Assembly: GCA_030147505.1 (NCBI GenBank)
Contig: JASBVG010000027.1
Location: 1-64,000, forward strand
Length of the DNA: 64,000 nt
From: Tardiphaga sp.
Lineage (GTDB): Bacteria > Pseudomonadota > Alphaproteobacteria > Rhizobiales > Xanthobacteraceae
Reading direction: 5' to 3'
How positions within the stretch are numbered: the first letter of the stretch is position 1; every line of letters starts with the position of its first letter. The position numbers and the translations under genes are program-made. The notes below the pieces were generated by a model, which was given only the letters and a program-made list of their open reading frames with translations, made no database searches and was not told the origin of the DNA. Below are positions 45,794 through 54,400 of the stretch, piece by piece.

Positions 45794-47331
45794 TGAATAC
45801 TCGTTGCGGGGGCGTCGAGGCGATTGCTCTTTTGCAAGATGGTCTTGGAGACATCGACCCGATCCAGATAGCGCTGCAGGCGCCAGCTGCGAATGGTCCA
45901 GGCCCGCCAGGAATTTAACTCCGCACGTTGCGTGCGGGCAAGGTCATCACGGTTGATCGTCAGCGGTGTCCGATGATCCGGGCGGATGGCGATGTAGCGG
46001 TCGAGGGCCGGGATCGCCTGCGGGCCGAGGCTGACCAGATAGTCCGCGTCAAGGAACGGTCCTTTGCCGCCCATCTCGCGGCAGTCGGCGACATTGTAGT
46101 CGGCGACGATGGCAGCAAAATTCACGAAAGTGCAGACATAGAGCGCCGAGATGAGGGCAATTAGGTTGGCCCGGATCAGCCAGCGATCCGAGCGGCGCAG
46201 CACCACACGTAACAAGATGAAGACGAGACCAAGCGCCACCAACGTCATCCAGATGAAGGCGGCGACCCGCCAGTAAGTTAGCGAATAAGCCTCCACATAG
46301 CGATCGAGCCGCAGGATCGATGACAGCACCAGCATAAGGTTCTGCGCGGTCCATACCACGATCAACAGATCGACCAGCCGCTTGCGTTGGGGCGTCTGTT
46401 CGACCGCGCTTGCATGGAGAATGAATCCGGCTGCGAGCAGGGCCGTGACGATCAAGGGATAGGCGCCACGATGGGCGTAAGCGGCATATGTCATGCCGTC
46501 GGGTAAAGTGACGCCTGCCCAGAGATAGAGCGCGTCCAGCGTCGTCTGCACGGCGAACATCAGGTTGAAGAGAACGAGAGAGCGGAAAACGGCTGTCGGC
46601 CCGAATAATTGGCTCGGCTGCTCCGCTGGCGTTTCAGTGGAGGCATCCGCCGTTGGCGTTCTCTCTTGCGCCGCTGCCTTGCGTTGGATGACGCTCAGCT
46701 TCACGCACACGAAGGGCCAGACCAGTGACAGGACCGCGAACCAGAACAGCGTTCGGGGCAAGCTGATTTGCGAAGTGCCGCTATGAATATCGATGGCGCT
46801 AAGCCAACGTTCCATCATTGGATTGGCCGATACGAACAGCGCCAGAAACACGGCGCCGAGCACCAGGGGGACGATCCAGGCGACAAACATGCTGGTTGTC
46901 ATCGTCCCGCGGCTGGCGCGCGCAAGATCCGGTAGCAGCCGGAAGGGTCCTTCGATCAGCAGACTGCGCGCTGCAGACAGGCGGTCCTGCAATTCTGTCC
47001 GAAGTGGCGCGATGATCGTGAGGATCGCGAAGACGGCGCCGACCACACCGCATGCGAGGGATACGATGTTCACGCTCATCATTGCAGGCGCGAGGGTGAG
47101 AGCGAGTGCCACGCCTGCGCGCAGTGCGGCCGGCCTGCTCCCGAGGTGCGGGTTGGCGACTATTGTGCAGGCGATCAGGACGAGGACGAAAATTGCAAAG
47201 GAAATGCCGATCGCATGGCCATAGAACAGCCAGTCTGCTGCAATCGTTGCGCATACAGCAATTGTGAGGGGCCGGAGTGTCGGATGCGTCATTGGCGCGT
47301 CAGCATCTGCGGTCGCGGATAGTCCCGTCAT
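45790..47331 (-). CDS. DUF4153/DUF4173-type multi-span membrane protein
   Basis: A 513-aa integral membrane protein with about 10-11 hydrophobic spans through residue about 400, and a soluble C-terminal part (about 420-513) with GPQAIPALDRYIAIRPDHRT and NSWRAWTIRSWRLQRYLD. It is of the DUF4173 (DUF4153) kind, whose function is not known. ATG 47331 follows AAAGGACC; longer frames to 47439 exist but are less likely. As the first gene of the operon with the response regulator and kinase, it may take part in signal sensing. Confidence 0.82.
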   Translation of the reverse strand: MTGLSATADADAPMTHPTLRPLTIAVCATIAADWLFYGHAIGISFAIFVLVLIACTIVANPHLGSRPAALRAGVALALTLAPAMMSVNIVSLACGVVGAVFAILTIIAPLRTELQDRLSAARSLLIEGPFRLLPDLARASRGTMTTSMFVAWIVPLVLGAVFLALFVSANPMMERWLSAIDIHSGTSQISLPRTLFWFAVLSLVWPFVCVKLSVIQRKAAAQERTPTADASTETPAEQPSQLFGPTAVFRSLVLFNLMFAVQTTLDALYLWAGVTLPDGMTYAAYAHRGAYPLIVTALLAAGFILHASAVEQTPQRKRLVDLLIVVWTAQNLMLVLSSILRLDRYVEAYSLTYWRVAAFIWMTLVALGLVFILLRVVLRRSDRWLIRANLIALISALYVCTFVNFAAIVADYNVADCREMGGKGPFLDADYLVSLGPQAIPALDRYIAIRPDHRTPLTINRDDLARTQRAELNSWRAWTIRSWRLQRYLDRVDVSKTILQKSNRLDAPATSIQ

Positions 47332-47623
47332 CGTTGTTGGTCCTTTCACTGTCGTTCGGGGTAGTGCCGCCATGACGAGGGTCGTGGCGGGTTCGCAAAG
47401 CCACCAGCCGTCATTTGCAAGTCGTGTCGGGATAGGCATTGCGAGCCTTCTTCACAGCGTCGATGCACACTATGTGCCCCGTACGATTGCAGTTGCCGCG
47501 TGGTGGTCCGGCAGAATTTCAGGAGTTTTGTGCAGATATTGCGCAGAGCGCTTTTTGACTCTCGTCAGCCTGGGAAGCGACTGCTAGGCGACGATCGAAT
47601 GATCCGCTGGAAGGAAAGTCGTG

Positions 47624-48943
47624 ATGTCGAAGTGGGAGCGTCTGGCGGTCGCTGCACTGTGGCTGGCAGGTTTGATCCTTGTCGGTGTCGGTGCCTGCCT
47701 GAATGATCCCTATCTCTCAATCGTCCGCGGACGTGCGCCCACGCTGATCGTTGTCACGAGCGTACTTGTCGTCGGCTGGCTGCTGTGGCGGCGGAGCTGG
47801 CGCAAGGGTTGGATCGCCGGCAGGCTGTTGCTGGCGATGTGGTGCATCGCACCGCTGGGGATGGTGTCGTCGAAACTCACCTTCCAGATGCGCAAGGCGG
47901 ACGTTCTCGCGGCGGATACTCCGCAGGCGAAGGTGCTGGGTCGGCATTTCATGATCGGTTACCGCCGTGCACAGGACATCACGCCGCTTGTCGCCAAGGG
48001 GTTGATCGGCGGCATCTATGTCTCCCATCGCAATATCAGGGGGCGCACGGCTGATGAGCTGAAGGCCGAGATCGCCAATTTTCAGTCGATACGGCGTACC
48101 GCAGGGCTGCCGCCTTTGATCGTCGCGGCGGATCAGGAGGGCGGCATCGTCTCGCATCTGTCGCCGCAACTGACGGCCTTGCCCGCGCTGGCCACCCTGA
48201 CGGAGCTGCCAGAGGCTGAGCGTCTGCATCGTGCGACAGAATTCGGCCGCACGCATGGACGCGAACTCGCTGATCTCGGGGTGACGATGAACTTTGCGCC
48301 GGTTTTGGACATGCGGAAGTCCAGTGAGCGCCACCGTTTCGATTTCAACAGTCTGATCGGACAGCGTGCGATCTCGAGCGATCCCGCCGTCGTGAGCGAG
48401 ATTGCGTCGGCTTACACTGCGGGGCTCCGTGAGTTTGATGTGGGAGCCACAGTCAAGCACTTCCCGGGCCTTGGGCGCGTTGCTGCGGATACGCACCATT
48501 TCCGTGCCCGGCTGGATACGCCGATCGACGAGATGGAAAAGACCGACTGGCTGCCATTCCGCGATCTCCTGAAGCAGCCGCAGACGCACCTGATGATCGG
48601 CCACGTCGCGCTCGCGGCGATCGATCCCGATAGGGCGGCGTCGCATTCGAAGCGCGTGGTCAACGATCTCGTGCGTGACAGATGGGGCTATCAGGGCGTG
48701 ATCGTCACCGACGATCTGGTCATGGGCGCGGTCTACCAGCACGACATCTGCGCGGTAACCGTGGAAGCGATCAATGCCGGCGTCGACCTGTTACTCGTCG
48801 CTTTCGACGGCACGCAGTTTTATCGCATCTTCACCTGCGCCCTCGCGGCCTTGCAAGGAGGCCGCCTTGACCGACCTATGCTGGAAAAGAGCGATCAGCG
48901 CTTGGACGGCCTCGCGCCGCGACAGACGGCGTCGGCGCGATAA
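47624..48943 (+). CDS. membrane-anchored GH3 beta-N-acetylhexosaminidase-like
   Basis: A 439-aa protein. Three hydrophobic segments lie at the N-terminus (about 9-26, 40-56, 66-82), then a NagZ-type glycoside hydrolase family 3 domain: ADQEGGIVSHL, MNFAPVLDM, and KHFPGLGRVAADTHHF, where the usual Gly-His-Gly is Gly-Leu-Gly but the Asp-x-His dyad is kept; then IVTDDLVMGAV with the nucleophile Asp. It is unlike the soluble nagZ at 29370, which has no membrane part. ATG 47624 follows AAGGAAAG. It may act on glycan outside the cytoplasm. It is divergent from the DUF4173-kinase operon. Confidence 0.85.
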   Translation: MSKWERLAVAALWLAGLILVGVGACLNDPYLSIVRGRAPTLIVVTSVLVVGWLLWRRSWRKGWIAGRLLLAMWCIAPLGMVSSKLTFQMRKADVLAADTPQAKVLGRHFMIGYRRAQDITPLVAKGLIGGIYVSHRNIRGRTADELKAEIANFQSIRRTAGLPPLIVAADQEGGIVSHLSPQLTALPALATLTELPEAERLHRATEFGRTHGRELADLGVTMNFAPVLDMRKSSERHRFDFNSLIGQRAISSDPAVVSEIASAYTAGLREFDVGATVKHFPGLGRVAADTHHFRARLDTPIDEMEKTDWLPFRDLLKQPQTHLMIGHVALAAIDPDRAASHSKRVVNDLVRDRWGYQGVIVTDDLVMGAVYQHDICAVTVEAINAGVDLLLVAFDGTQFYRIFTCALAALQGGRLDRPMLEKSDQRLDGLAPRQTASAR

Positions 48944-48948
48944 TTCCG

Positions 48949-49920
48949 TTACTTGCCGGTGAGCTTCACCTCAAGCCGGCCTGCCAGCTCCTGCACGAAC
49001 TGCCAGGCCACGCGGCCGGAGCGTGAGCCGCGGGTGGTCGACCATTCCAGCGCTTCGCGTTGCAGTTGGGCGTCGTCGATCTCGATGCCGTAGTGGCTGC
49101 AGTAGCCGCGGACCATAGCGAGATATTCGTCCTGGCTGCACTTGTGGAAACCGAGCCAGAGGCCGAAACGGTCCGACAGAGAGACCTTCTCCTCCACAGC
49201 CTCGCCGGGATTGATCGAGGTCGAGCGCTCGTTCTCGATCATGTCGCGGGCCAGCAGGTGGCGGCGGTTCGAGGTCGCATAGAGAATGACGTTTTCGGGT
49301 CGGCCCTCGATGCCGCCTTCGAGCACGGCCTTCAGCGACTTGTAGGAAGCGTCATTGCCGTCGAAGGAGAGGTCGTCGCAGAACACGATGAAGTAGAAAT
49401 CCGAGGCGCGGATCTGCGCCATTAGCAGCGGCAGGCTCTCGATATCCTCGCGATGGATCTCGACCAGCTTCAATCGGCCGTTGACCGACGGGCTGGCGTT
49501 GATCCGCGCATGCGCGGCCTTGACCAGCGACGACTTGCCCATGCCGCGGGCGCCCCAGAGCAGGGCGTTGTTGGCGGGCAGGCCGTTGGCGAAACGGCGG
49601 GTGTTTTCGATCAGCGTATCGACCTGCTGGTTGATGCCCTGGAGGAGATCGAGCTCCACCCGGCTGACTTTCGGCACGGGCGCGAGGCGGCCGTCCGGGT
49701 GCCAGATGAAGGCATGGGCGCTGGCGAGAGAATCGGCATTAGAGGTCTTGGGCGAGGTCGCGGCCATGTTGACGGCGATCGCTTCCAGGGCCGCGGCGAT
49801 ACGCTCGTCCAGGCCAGGGGCGGCCATCGGTCGCGGACGCTTGGCGGCGATCTTGCGAGCAACTGATTTGGTGGGTTTGGGGGCGGGGCGGTGGCTGGTT
49901 TTATTGGCTTTTTTCGGCAT
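48949..49920 (-). CDS. DUF815-family AAA+ ATPase
   Basis: A 323-aa predicted AAA+ ATPase of the DUF815 family. There is a Lys/Pro/Ala-rich head (residues 1-35), a short LDLLQGINQQVDTLIENTRRFANGLPANNALLWGARGMGKSSLVKAAHA segment with Walker A (123-131), Walker B FYFIVFCDDLSFDG (176-188), and a C-terminal lid. ATG 49920 has GAGGAAAG. It lies just upstream of, and divergent from, yajC, as in many rhizobia. The molecular role is not known. Confidence 0.85.
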   Translation of the reverse strand: MPKKANKTSHRPAPKPTKSVARKIAAKRPRPMAAPGLDERIAAALEAIAVNMAATSPKTSNADSLASAHAFIWHPDGRLAPVPKVSRVELDLLQGINQQVDTLIENTRRFANGLPANNALLWGARGMGKSSLVKAAHARINASPSVNGRLKLVEIHREDIESLPLLMAQIRASDFYFIVFCDDLSFDGNDASYKSLKAVLEGGIEGRPENVILYATSNRRHLLARDMIENERSTSINPGEAVEEKVSLSDRFGLWLGFHKCSQDEYLAMVRGYCSHYGIEIDDAQLQREALEWSTTRGSRSGRVAWQFVQELAGRLEVKLTGK

Positions 49921-50112
49921 TTGGGACTTTCCTCGGTCCGCACCCTTAACCATCCGGCAACAGCTTCGCAAGCGGTACAAATCGCTTGTACATCAAGGGG
50001 GTTAGGAGCGTTGCAATTGGCCTGCCGGCCGCTATAGTCCGCGCCGAATTTGCGAGGGCCGGCTTTCCGCGGCTGCGTCGCCGGTCATTTCCAGCCCGAT
50101 TGAGGACTTCCG

Positions 50113-50487
50113 ATGTTCATTACCCCTGCGTTCGCCCAGGCCGCAGCTGCCGGCAACGATACCAACAGCATGCTGATGTCGCTGCTGCCGTTCGCGCTGA
50201 TCTTCGTGATCATGTATTTCCTGATCCTGCGTCCGCAGCAGAAGAAGGTCAAAGATCACGCGGAGATGGTGAAGAATATCCGCCGCGGTGACACCATCGT
50301 CACTTCGGGCGGCCTGGTTGGCAAGGTGACCAAGGTGGTGGACGACGAGCAGGTCGAGTTTGAGCTCGCCGAAGGCGTCCGCGTCCGCCAGCTGCGTTCG
50401 ATGATCTCGGGTGTGCGCACCAAGGGCGAGCCGGCCAAGGAAAAGGGCGAGAAGACCGAGGCGAAGGACGACGCGGCAGCGAAATAA
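50113..50487 (+). CDS. yajC: preprotein translocase subunit YajC
   Basis: A 124-aa accessory of the SecDF complex with one membrane helix (MSLLPFALIFVIMYFLILRPQQKK, about residues 18-41), followed by a small beta domain (IRRGDTIVTSGGLVGKVTKVVDDEQVEFEL). ATG 50113 follows GAGGA. First of yajC-secD-secF. Confidence 0.95.
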   Translation: MFITPAFAQAAAAGNDTNSMLMSLLPFALIFVIMYFLILRPQQKKVKDHAEMVKNIRRGDTIVTSGGLVGKVTKVVDDEQVEFELAEGVRVRQLRSMISGVRTKGEPAKEKGEKTEAKDDAAAK

Positions 50488-50529
50488 CTCGCGGCGACGT
50501 TTATTCTCGAATCCTGACGGACCTGTTCG

Positions 50530-52134
50530 ATGTTGTATTTCTCACGGTGGAAGGCGCTGGGCATCATCCTGACGGCGCTGGTCGTCTGCCTGTTCGCTGT
50601 GCCGAACTTCTTTCCCGAAGCCACCGTGAAGACCTGGCCGAAATGGGCGCAGCGCCATCTGGTGCTGGGCCTCGACTTGCAGGGCGGATCGCATATCCTG
50701 CTCGAAGTCGATGCCAATGCGGTGAAGAAAGACAAGCTCGACCAGGTCCGCGATGACGTGCGCCGGACGCTGCGCGACATTAATCCGCGCGTTCAATACA
50801 CGGGTTTGAACGTCCGCGGCGACAGTGTCGAAGTCCGGATCACCAAGGACACCGATCTTTCGAACGCGCTCGCCAAGCTGCGTGAGCTGTCGCAGCCCCT
50901 GGGCGGCATCATGGGCCAGAGCGGCGCGCGCAGCCTGGAGGTCTCCGATGCCGGCGGCGGCCTGATCCGTCTCACGGTGCCGCAGGCCGCGATCAACGAT
51001 CGCCTGCGCCAGTCGGTCGATCAGTCGCTGCAGATCATCGAACGTCGTATCAACGAACTCGGCACGGTCGAGCCGCTGATCCAGCGTCAGGGTCTCGACC
51101 GCGTACTGGTTCAAGTGCCCGGCCTGCAGGATCCGTCGCGTCTGAAGGAGCTGCTTGGCAAGACCGCGAAGCTCGATTTCCGCATGGTCGATACATCAAT
51201 CCCGGCCGAACAGGCGCAGGGAAGGGTGCCGGCGGATTCCGATCTGCTGATGAGCTCCTCGTCGCCGAAGGTGCCGTATCTGGTGAAAAAGGAAGTGCTG
51301 GTTTCCGGCGCCGATCTTACCGATGCGCAGCCGGGTTTCGACCAGCGCACCAATGAGCCGATCGTGTCGTTCCGCTTCAACACGGCGGGCGCGCGCAAGT
51401 TTGCGGAAGCGACGACCAAGAATGTCGGCCTGCCTTTCGCCATCGTGCTCGATAACGAGGTGGTGTCGGCACCCGTCATCCGCGAACCGATCACCGGCGG
51501 CTCCGGCCAGATCTCGGGCTCGTTCACGGTGCAGGGCGCCAATGACCTCGCGATCCTGCTGCGCGCCGGCGCGCTGCCGGCGCCGCTGTCGATCATCGAG
51601 GAACGTACCGTGGGTCCGGGCCTCGGCCAGGACTCGATCGCCAAGGGCGAGCTTGCCGCCTATGTCGGCTCGATCCTTGTCATCGTGTTCATGCTGCTGA
51701 CCTATCGCCTGTTCGGTCTGTTCGCGAACATCGCGGTAGCAATCAACGTCGCCATGATCTTCGGCATTCTGTCTCTGCTCAACGCCACGCTGACCCTGCC
51801 GGGTATCGCCGGCATCGTGCTCACGGTCGGCATCGCGGTCGACTCCAACGTGCTGATCTACGAGCGCATTCGTGAAGAGCTGCGTGGTGGTCGCACGGCC
51901 ATCGCCGCCATCGACGCCGGCTTCAAGCGCGCGCTCGCCACCATTCTCGATTCCAACATCACCACCTTCATCGCGGCTGCCGTGCTGTTCTATATCGGCA
52001 CCGGCCCGGTGCGCGGCTTTGCCGTGACATTCGGCATCGGCATTCTTACGACGGTGTTCACCGCCTTCACGGTGACCCGCCTGATCGTCGCCACCTGGGT
52101 CAGGTGGAAGCGGCCGCAGCGCGTGCCGATCTGA
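50530..52134 (+). CDS. secD: protein translocase subunit SecD
   Basis: A 534-aa inner-membrane subunit that uses the proton gradient to pull proteins out on the periplasmic side. One N-terminal span comes first, with LGLDLQGGSHILLEVD (about 47-62), then a large periplasmic domain and five C-terminal spans with the conserved GIAVDSNVLIYERIREELR motif (about 436-454). It is separate from SecF, as usual in this group. It sits 42 bp after yajC and 16 bp before secF. Confidence 0.96.
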   Translation: MLYFSRWKALGIILTALVVCLFAVPNFFPEATVKTWPKWAQRHLVLGLDLQGGSHILLEVDANAVKKDKLDQVRDDVRRTLRDINPRVQYTGLNVRGDSVEVRITKDTDLSNALAKLRELSQPLGGIMGQSGARSLEVSDAGGGLIRLTVPQAAINDRLRQSVDQSLQIIERRINELGTVEPLIQRQGLDRVLVQVPGLQDPSRLKELLGKTAKLDFRMVDTSIPAEQAQGRVPADSDLLMSSSSPKVPYLVKKEVLVSGADLTDAQPGFDQRTNEPIVSFRFNTAGARKFAEATTKNVGLPFAIVLDNEVVSAPVIREPITGGSGQISGSFTVQGANDLAILLRAGALPAPLSIIEERTVGPGLGQDSIAKGELAAYVGSILVIVFMLLTYRLFGLFANIAVAINVAMIFGILSLLNATLTLPGIAGIVLTVGIAVDSNVLIYERIREELRGGRTAIAAIDAGFKRALATILDSNITTFIAAAVLFYIGTGPVRGFAVTFGIGILTTVFTAFTVTRLIVATWVRWKRPQRVPI

Positions 52135-52150
52135 GCTGACGGAGCACGCT

Positions 52151-53176
52151 GTGACCAACACCCAAATGATTCTGGCAGGCCTTGCTGCATTGGTCGTCAT
52201 CTTGACGATCCTGACCATCTTCAATGTGCTGCCATCGATGCGTATCGTTCCCGACGATACCAAATTCGACTTCACCCAGTTCCGCCGCATCAGCTTCCCG
52301 GCTTCGGCGCTGCTGACCATTGCGGCGATCACGCTGTTCTTCACGCACGGCCTGAATTTCGGCATCGACTTCAAGGGTGGTACGCTCATGGAGGTGCAGG
52401 ACAAGTCCGGCGCCGCCGATATCGCCAGCATGCGCACCAAGCTGTCCGGCCTCCAGCTCGGAGACGTGCAGTTGCAGCAGTTCGGTGGTCCGGCGGACGT
52501 GCTGATCCGCCTGGCTCAGCAGCCCGGTGGCGATACCGCGCAGCAGGCCGCGGTGCAGAAGGTTCGCTCGGTGCTTGGCGACAGCGTCGAATATCGCCGC
52601 GTCGAAGTGGTCGGGCCCCGCGTCTCGGGCGAACTGCTCGCCTATGGCATGCTGGGTCTCATCCTCGCGATTTTCGGCATCCTAATTTATCTCTGGTTCC
52701 GCTTCGAATGGCAGTTCGCTCTTGGCGCCATGATCGCCAATATCCACGACATCGTGCTGACCATCGGTTTCATGTCGATCACGCAGATCGATTTCGACCT
52801 CACCAGTATCGCGGCGTTGCTCACCATTCTTGGCTACTCGCTGAACGATACCGTGGTCATCTATGACCGTATTCGCGAGATCCTGCGTCGCTACAAGAAG
52901 ATGCCGATGCCGGAACTGCTCAACGAGTCGATCAATTCGACGCTGTCGCGCTCGATCATCACCCATGTCACCGTGACGCTTGCGCTGCTTGCGCTGTATC
53001 TGTTCGGCGGCCATGCGATTCATTCGTTCACGGCCGTGATGATCTTCGGCGTGGTGCTGGTCGGCACCTATACGTCGATCTTCATCGCTGCGCCGATGCT
53101 GATCTATCTAGGCGTCGGCGAGAACCGTGACGAGCCGGTGAGCACGGGCAAGCCGGCAAAGACGGCGAAGGCCTGA
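52151..53176 (+). CDS. secF: protein translocase subunit SecF
   Basis: A 341-aa partner of SecD. There are six spans; the signatures are FGIDFKGGTLMEVQ (about 73-86) and YSLNDTVVIYDRIREILRRYK (about 231-251). It begins at GTG 52151 after GGAG. The last base of its stop is the first base of the next gene's ATG (TGATG), so the genes are tightly coupled. Confidence 0.96.
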   Translation: MTNTQMILAGLAALVVILTILTIFNVLPSMRIVPDDTKFDFTQFRRISFPASALLTIAAITLFFTHGLNFGIDFKGGTLMEVQDKSGAADIASMRTKLSGLQLGDVQLQQFGGPADVLIRLAQQPGGDTAQQAAVQKVRSVLGDSVEYRRVEVVGPRVSGELLAYGMLGLILAIFGILIYLWFRFEWQFALGAMIANIHDIVLTIGFMSITQIDFDLTSIAALLTILGYSLNDTVVIYDRIREILRRYKKMPMPELLNESINSTLSRSIITHVTVTLALLALYLFGGHAIHSFTAVMIFGVVLVGTYTSIFIAAPMLIYLGVGENRDEPVSTGKPAKTAKA

Positions 53177-53559
53177 TGCCGGTCGATCCCGAGCAGCCGC
53201 ATCTTCCGCGCGCGGCCGAGATCGAAGCCTATGGCAAGGGCGGTTTCATCTTCGATACCATGTCGCATCAGGGCTCGCTTCTGTGTTTGCCCGATGCGGT
53301 GTGGCCGTGGCCCGTCACCAAGGCTGACGAGATCGACCGCCACGCATTGCGCCGCGTCTTCGAGGGCCATGCGGGCATCGACACGCTGATCGTTGGCACC
53401 GGCAATGACGTCTGGATCATGCCGCGCGATCTGCGCGAAGCGCTACGCGGCCTCAGCGTCGTTGTGGATACGATGATGACGGGACCTGCAATCCGCACCT
53501 ACAACATTATGATCGGCGAGCGCCGCCGCGTCGCTGCCGCGCTGATCGCCGTGCCATGA
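53176..53559 (+). CDS. Mth938-like (NDUFAF3-like) protein
   Basis: A 127-aa member of the DUF498/Mth938 family, relatives of the mitochondrial complex I assembly factor NDUFAF3. Family features are the IEAYGKGGFIFDTMSHQGSLLCLPDAVWPWPV segment (residues about 16-47) and the IDTLIVGTGNDVWIMPRDLREAL motif (about 67-89). The start overlaps the secF stop by one base, and its stop overlaps the next gene by 4 bp. It may help membrane insertion or assembly of respiratory complexes together with SecDF; this is inferred from context. Confidence 0.88.
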   Translation: MPVDPEQPHLPRAAEIEAYGKGGFIFDTMSHQGSLLCLPDAVWPWPVTKADEIDRHALRRVFEGHAGIDTLIVGTGNDVWIMPRDLREALRGLSVVVDTMMTGPAIRTYNIMIGERRRVAAALIAVP

Positions 53560-54392
53560 GCGGCGCCGACCAGAGCGCTGCGGCGTTTTGCGCCGATCTC
53601 GTGCGTAATCACGATTTCGACCGCTACGCTTCCACGCTGTTCGTGCCGGCCGACAGGCGTCGCTCGTTGCTGGCGCTCTATGCATTCAATGCCGAGGTGA
53701 GCCGCGTCCGTGATCAGGTCAGGCAGGCTTTGCCTGGCGAGATCCGGCTGCAGTGGTGGACCGATGCGCTGACCGATAACGGCCATGGCGATGTCGAGCA
53801 GAACCCCATTGCGGCCGAACTGCTGCTGGCAGTGCGCAGTTTCGGCCTGCCGGTCGATCGTCTCGCCAAGCTGGTCGATGCGCATATCTTTGATCTCTAT
53901 AACGATCCGATGCCCGATCTTGCGGTGCTGGAAAGCCATTTCCGTGATACATCAGGAACGCTGTTCGCCTGTGCCGGGCGCGTTCTTGGTGATAGCTCAG
54001 AGGCGGTCGATCATGTCGCCGAGCACGCCGGTCTGGCGCAGGGCGTCGCGCGTATCGCCGCGCGCTTGCCTTATGATGCGGCCCGCAGCCAGCTCTATCT
54101 GCCGCACGACATGCTGCGCCAGAACGGCGGCAGTGAGCAGGAGTTCTATGCCGGCAAGCTGACGCCCGCGATCCGAGCGACGCTCGATCAATTGATCAAG
54201 GGCGCGCAGGAGCAATTGGCTGTGGCCGACGGCATGCTGGTCGACGTCGCGGAGCCGGCTCGCGCGGCGTTCCTGCCGATGGTGCTGACGAAGTATGATC
54301 TCGGCCAGATGTCCGCTGCAAGCTTCGATCCGTTTGATCTCTACATCCGATCACGACTGCGAACGCTGTGGGCTCTTTGGCGGGCGTCGTAG
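53556..54392 (+). CDS. squalene/phytoene synthase-family (NDUFAF6-like) protein
   Basis: A 278-aa protein with the trans-isoprenyl-diphosphate synthase head-to-head fold. The N-terminal region FVPADRRRSLLALYAFNAEVSRVRDQV (about 29-55) is the family pattern, but the first Asp-rich motif is not the classic DxxxD of true phytoene or squalene synthases (NAEVSRVRD instead). The second reads DLYNDPMPD rather than DxxED-type. It is therefore probably of the NDUFAF6-like type and not a carotenoid enzyme. It is coupled by overlap to the NDUFAF3-like gene. Confidence 0.85.
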   Translation: MSGADQSAAAFCADLVRNHDFDRYASTLFVPADRRRSLLALYAFNAEVSRVRDQVRQALPGEIRLQWWTDALTDNGHGDVEQNPIAAELLLAVRSFGLPVDRLAKLVDAHIFDLYNDPMPDLAVLESHFRDTSGTLFACAGRVLGDSSEAVDHVAEHAGLAQGVARIAARLPYDAARSQLYLPHDMLRQNGGSEQEFYAGKLTPAIRATLDQLIKGAQEQLAVADGMLVDVAEPARAAFLPMVLTKYDLGQMSAASFDPFDLYIRSRLRTLWALWRAS

Positions 54393-54400
54393 CGCTCGCT

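Noticed and set aside
53556..54392. carotenoid or hopanoid (phytoene/squalene) synthase
   Set aside because: Aspartate-rich catalytic motifs are altered and the operon partner is an NDUFAF3-like gene, so an NDUFAF6-like role is more likely.
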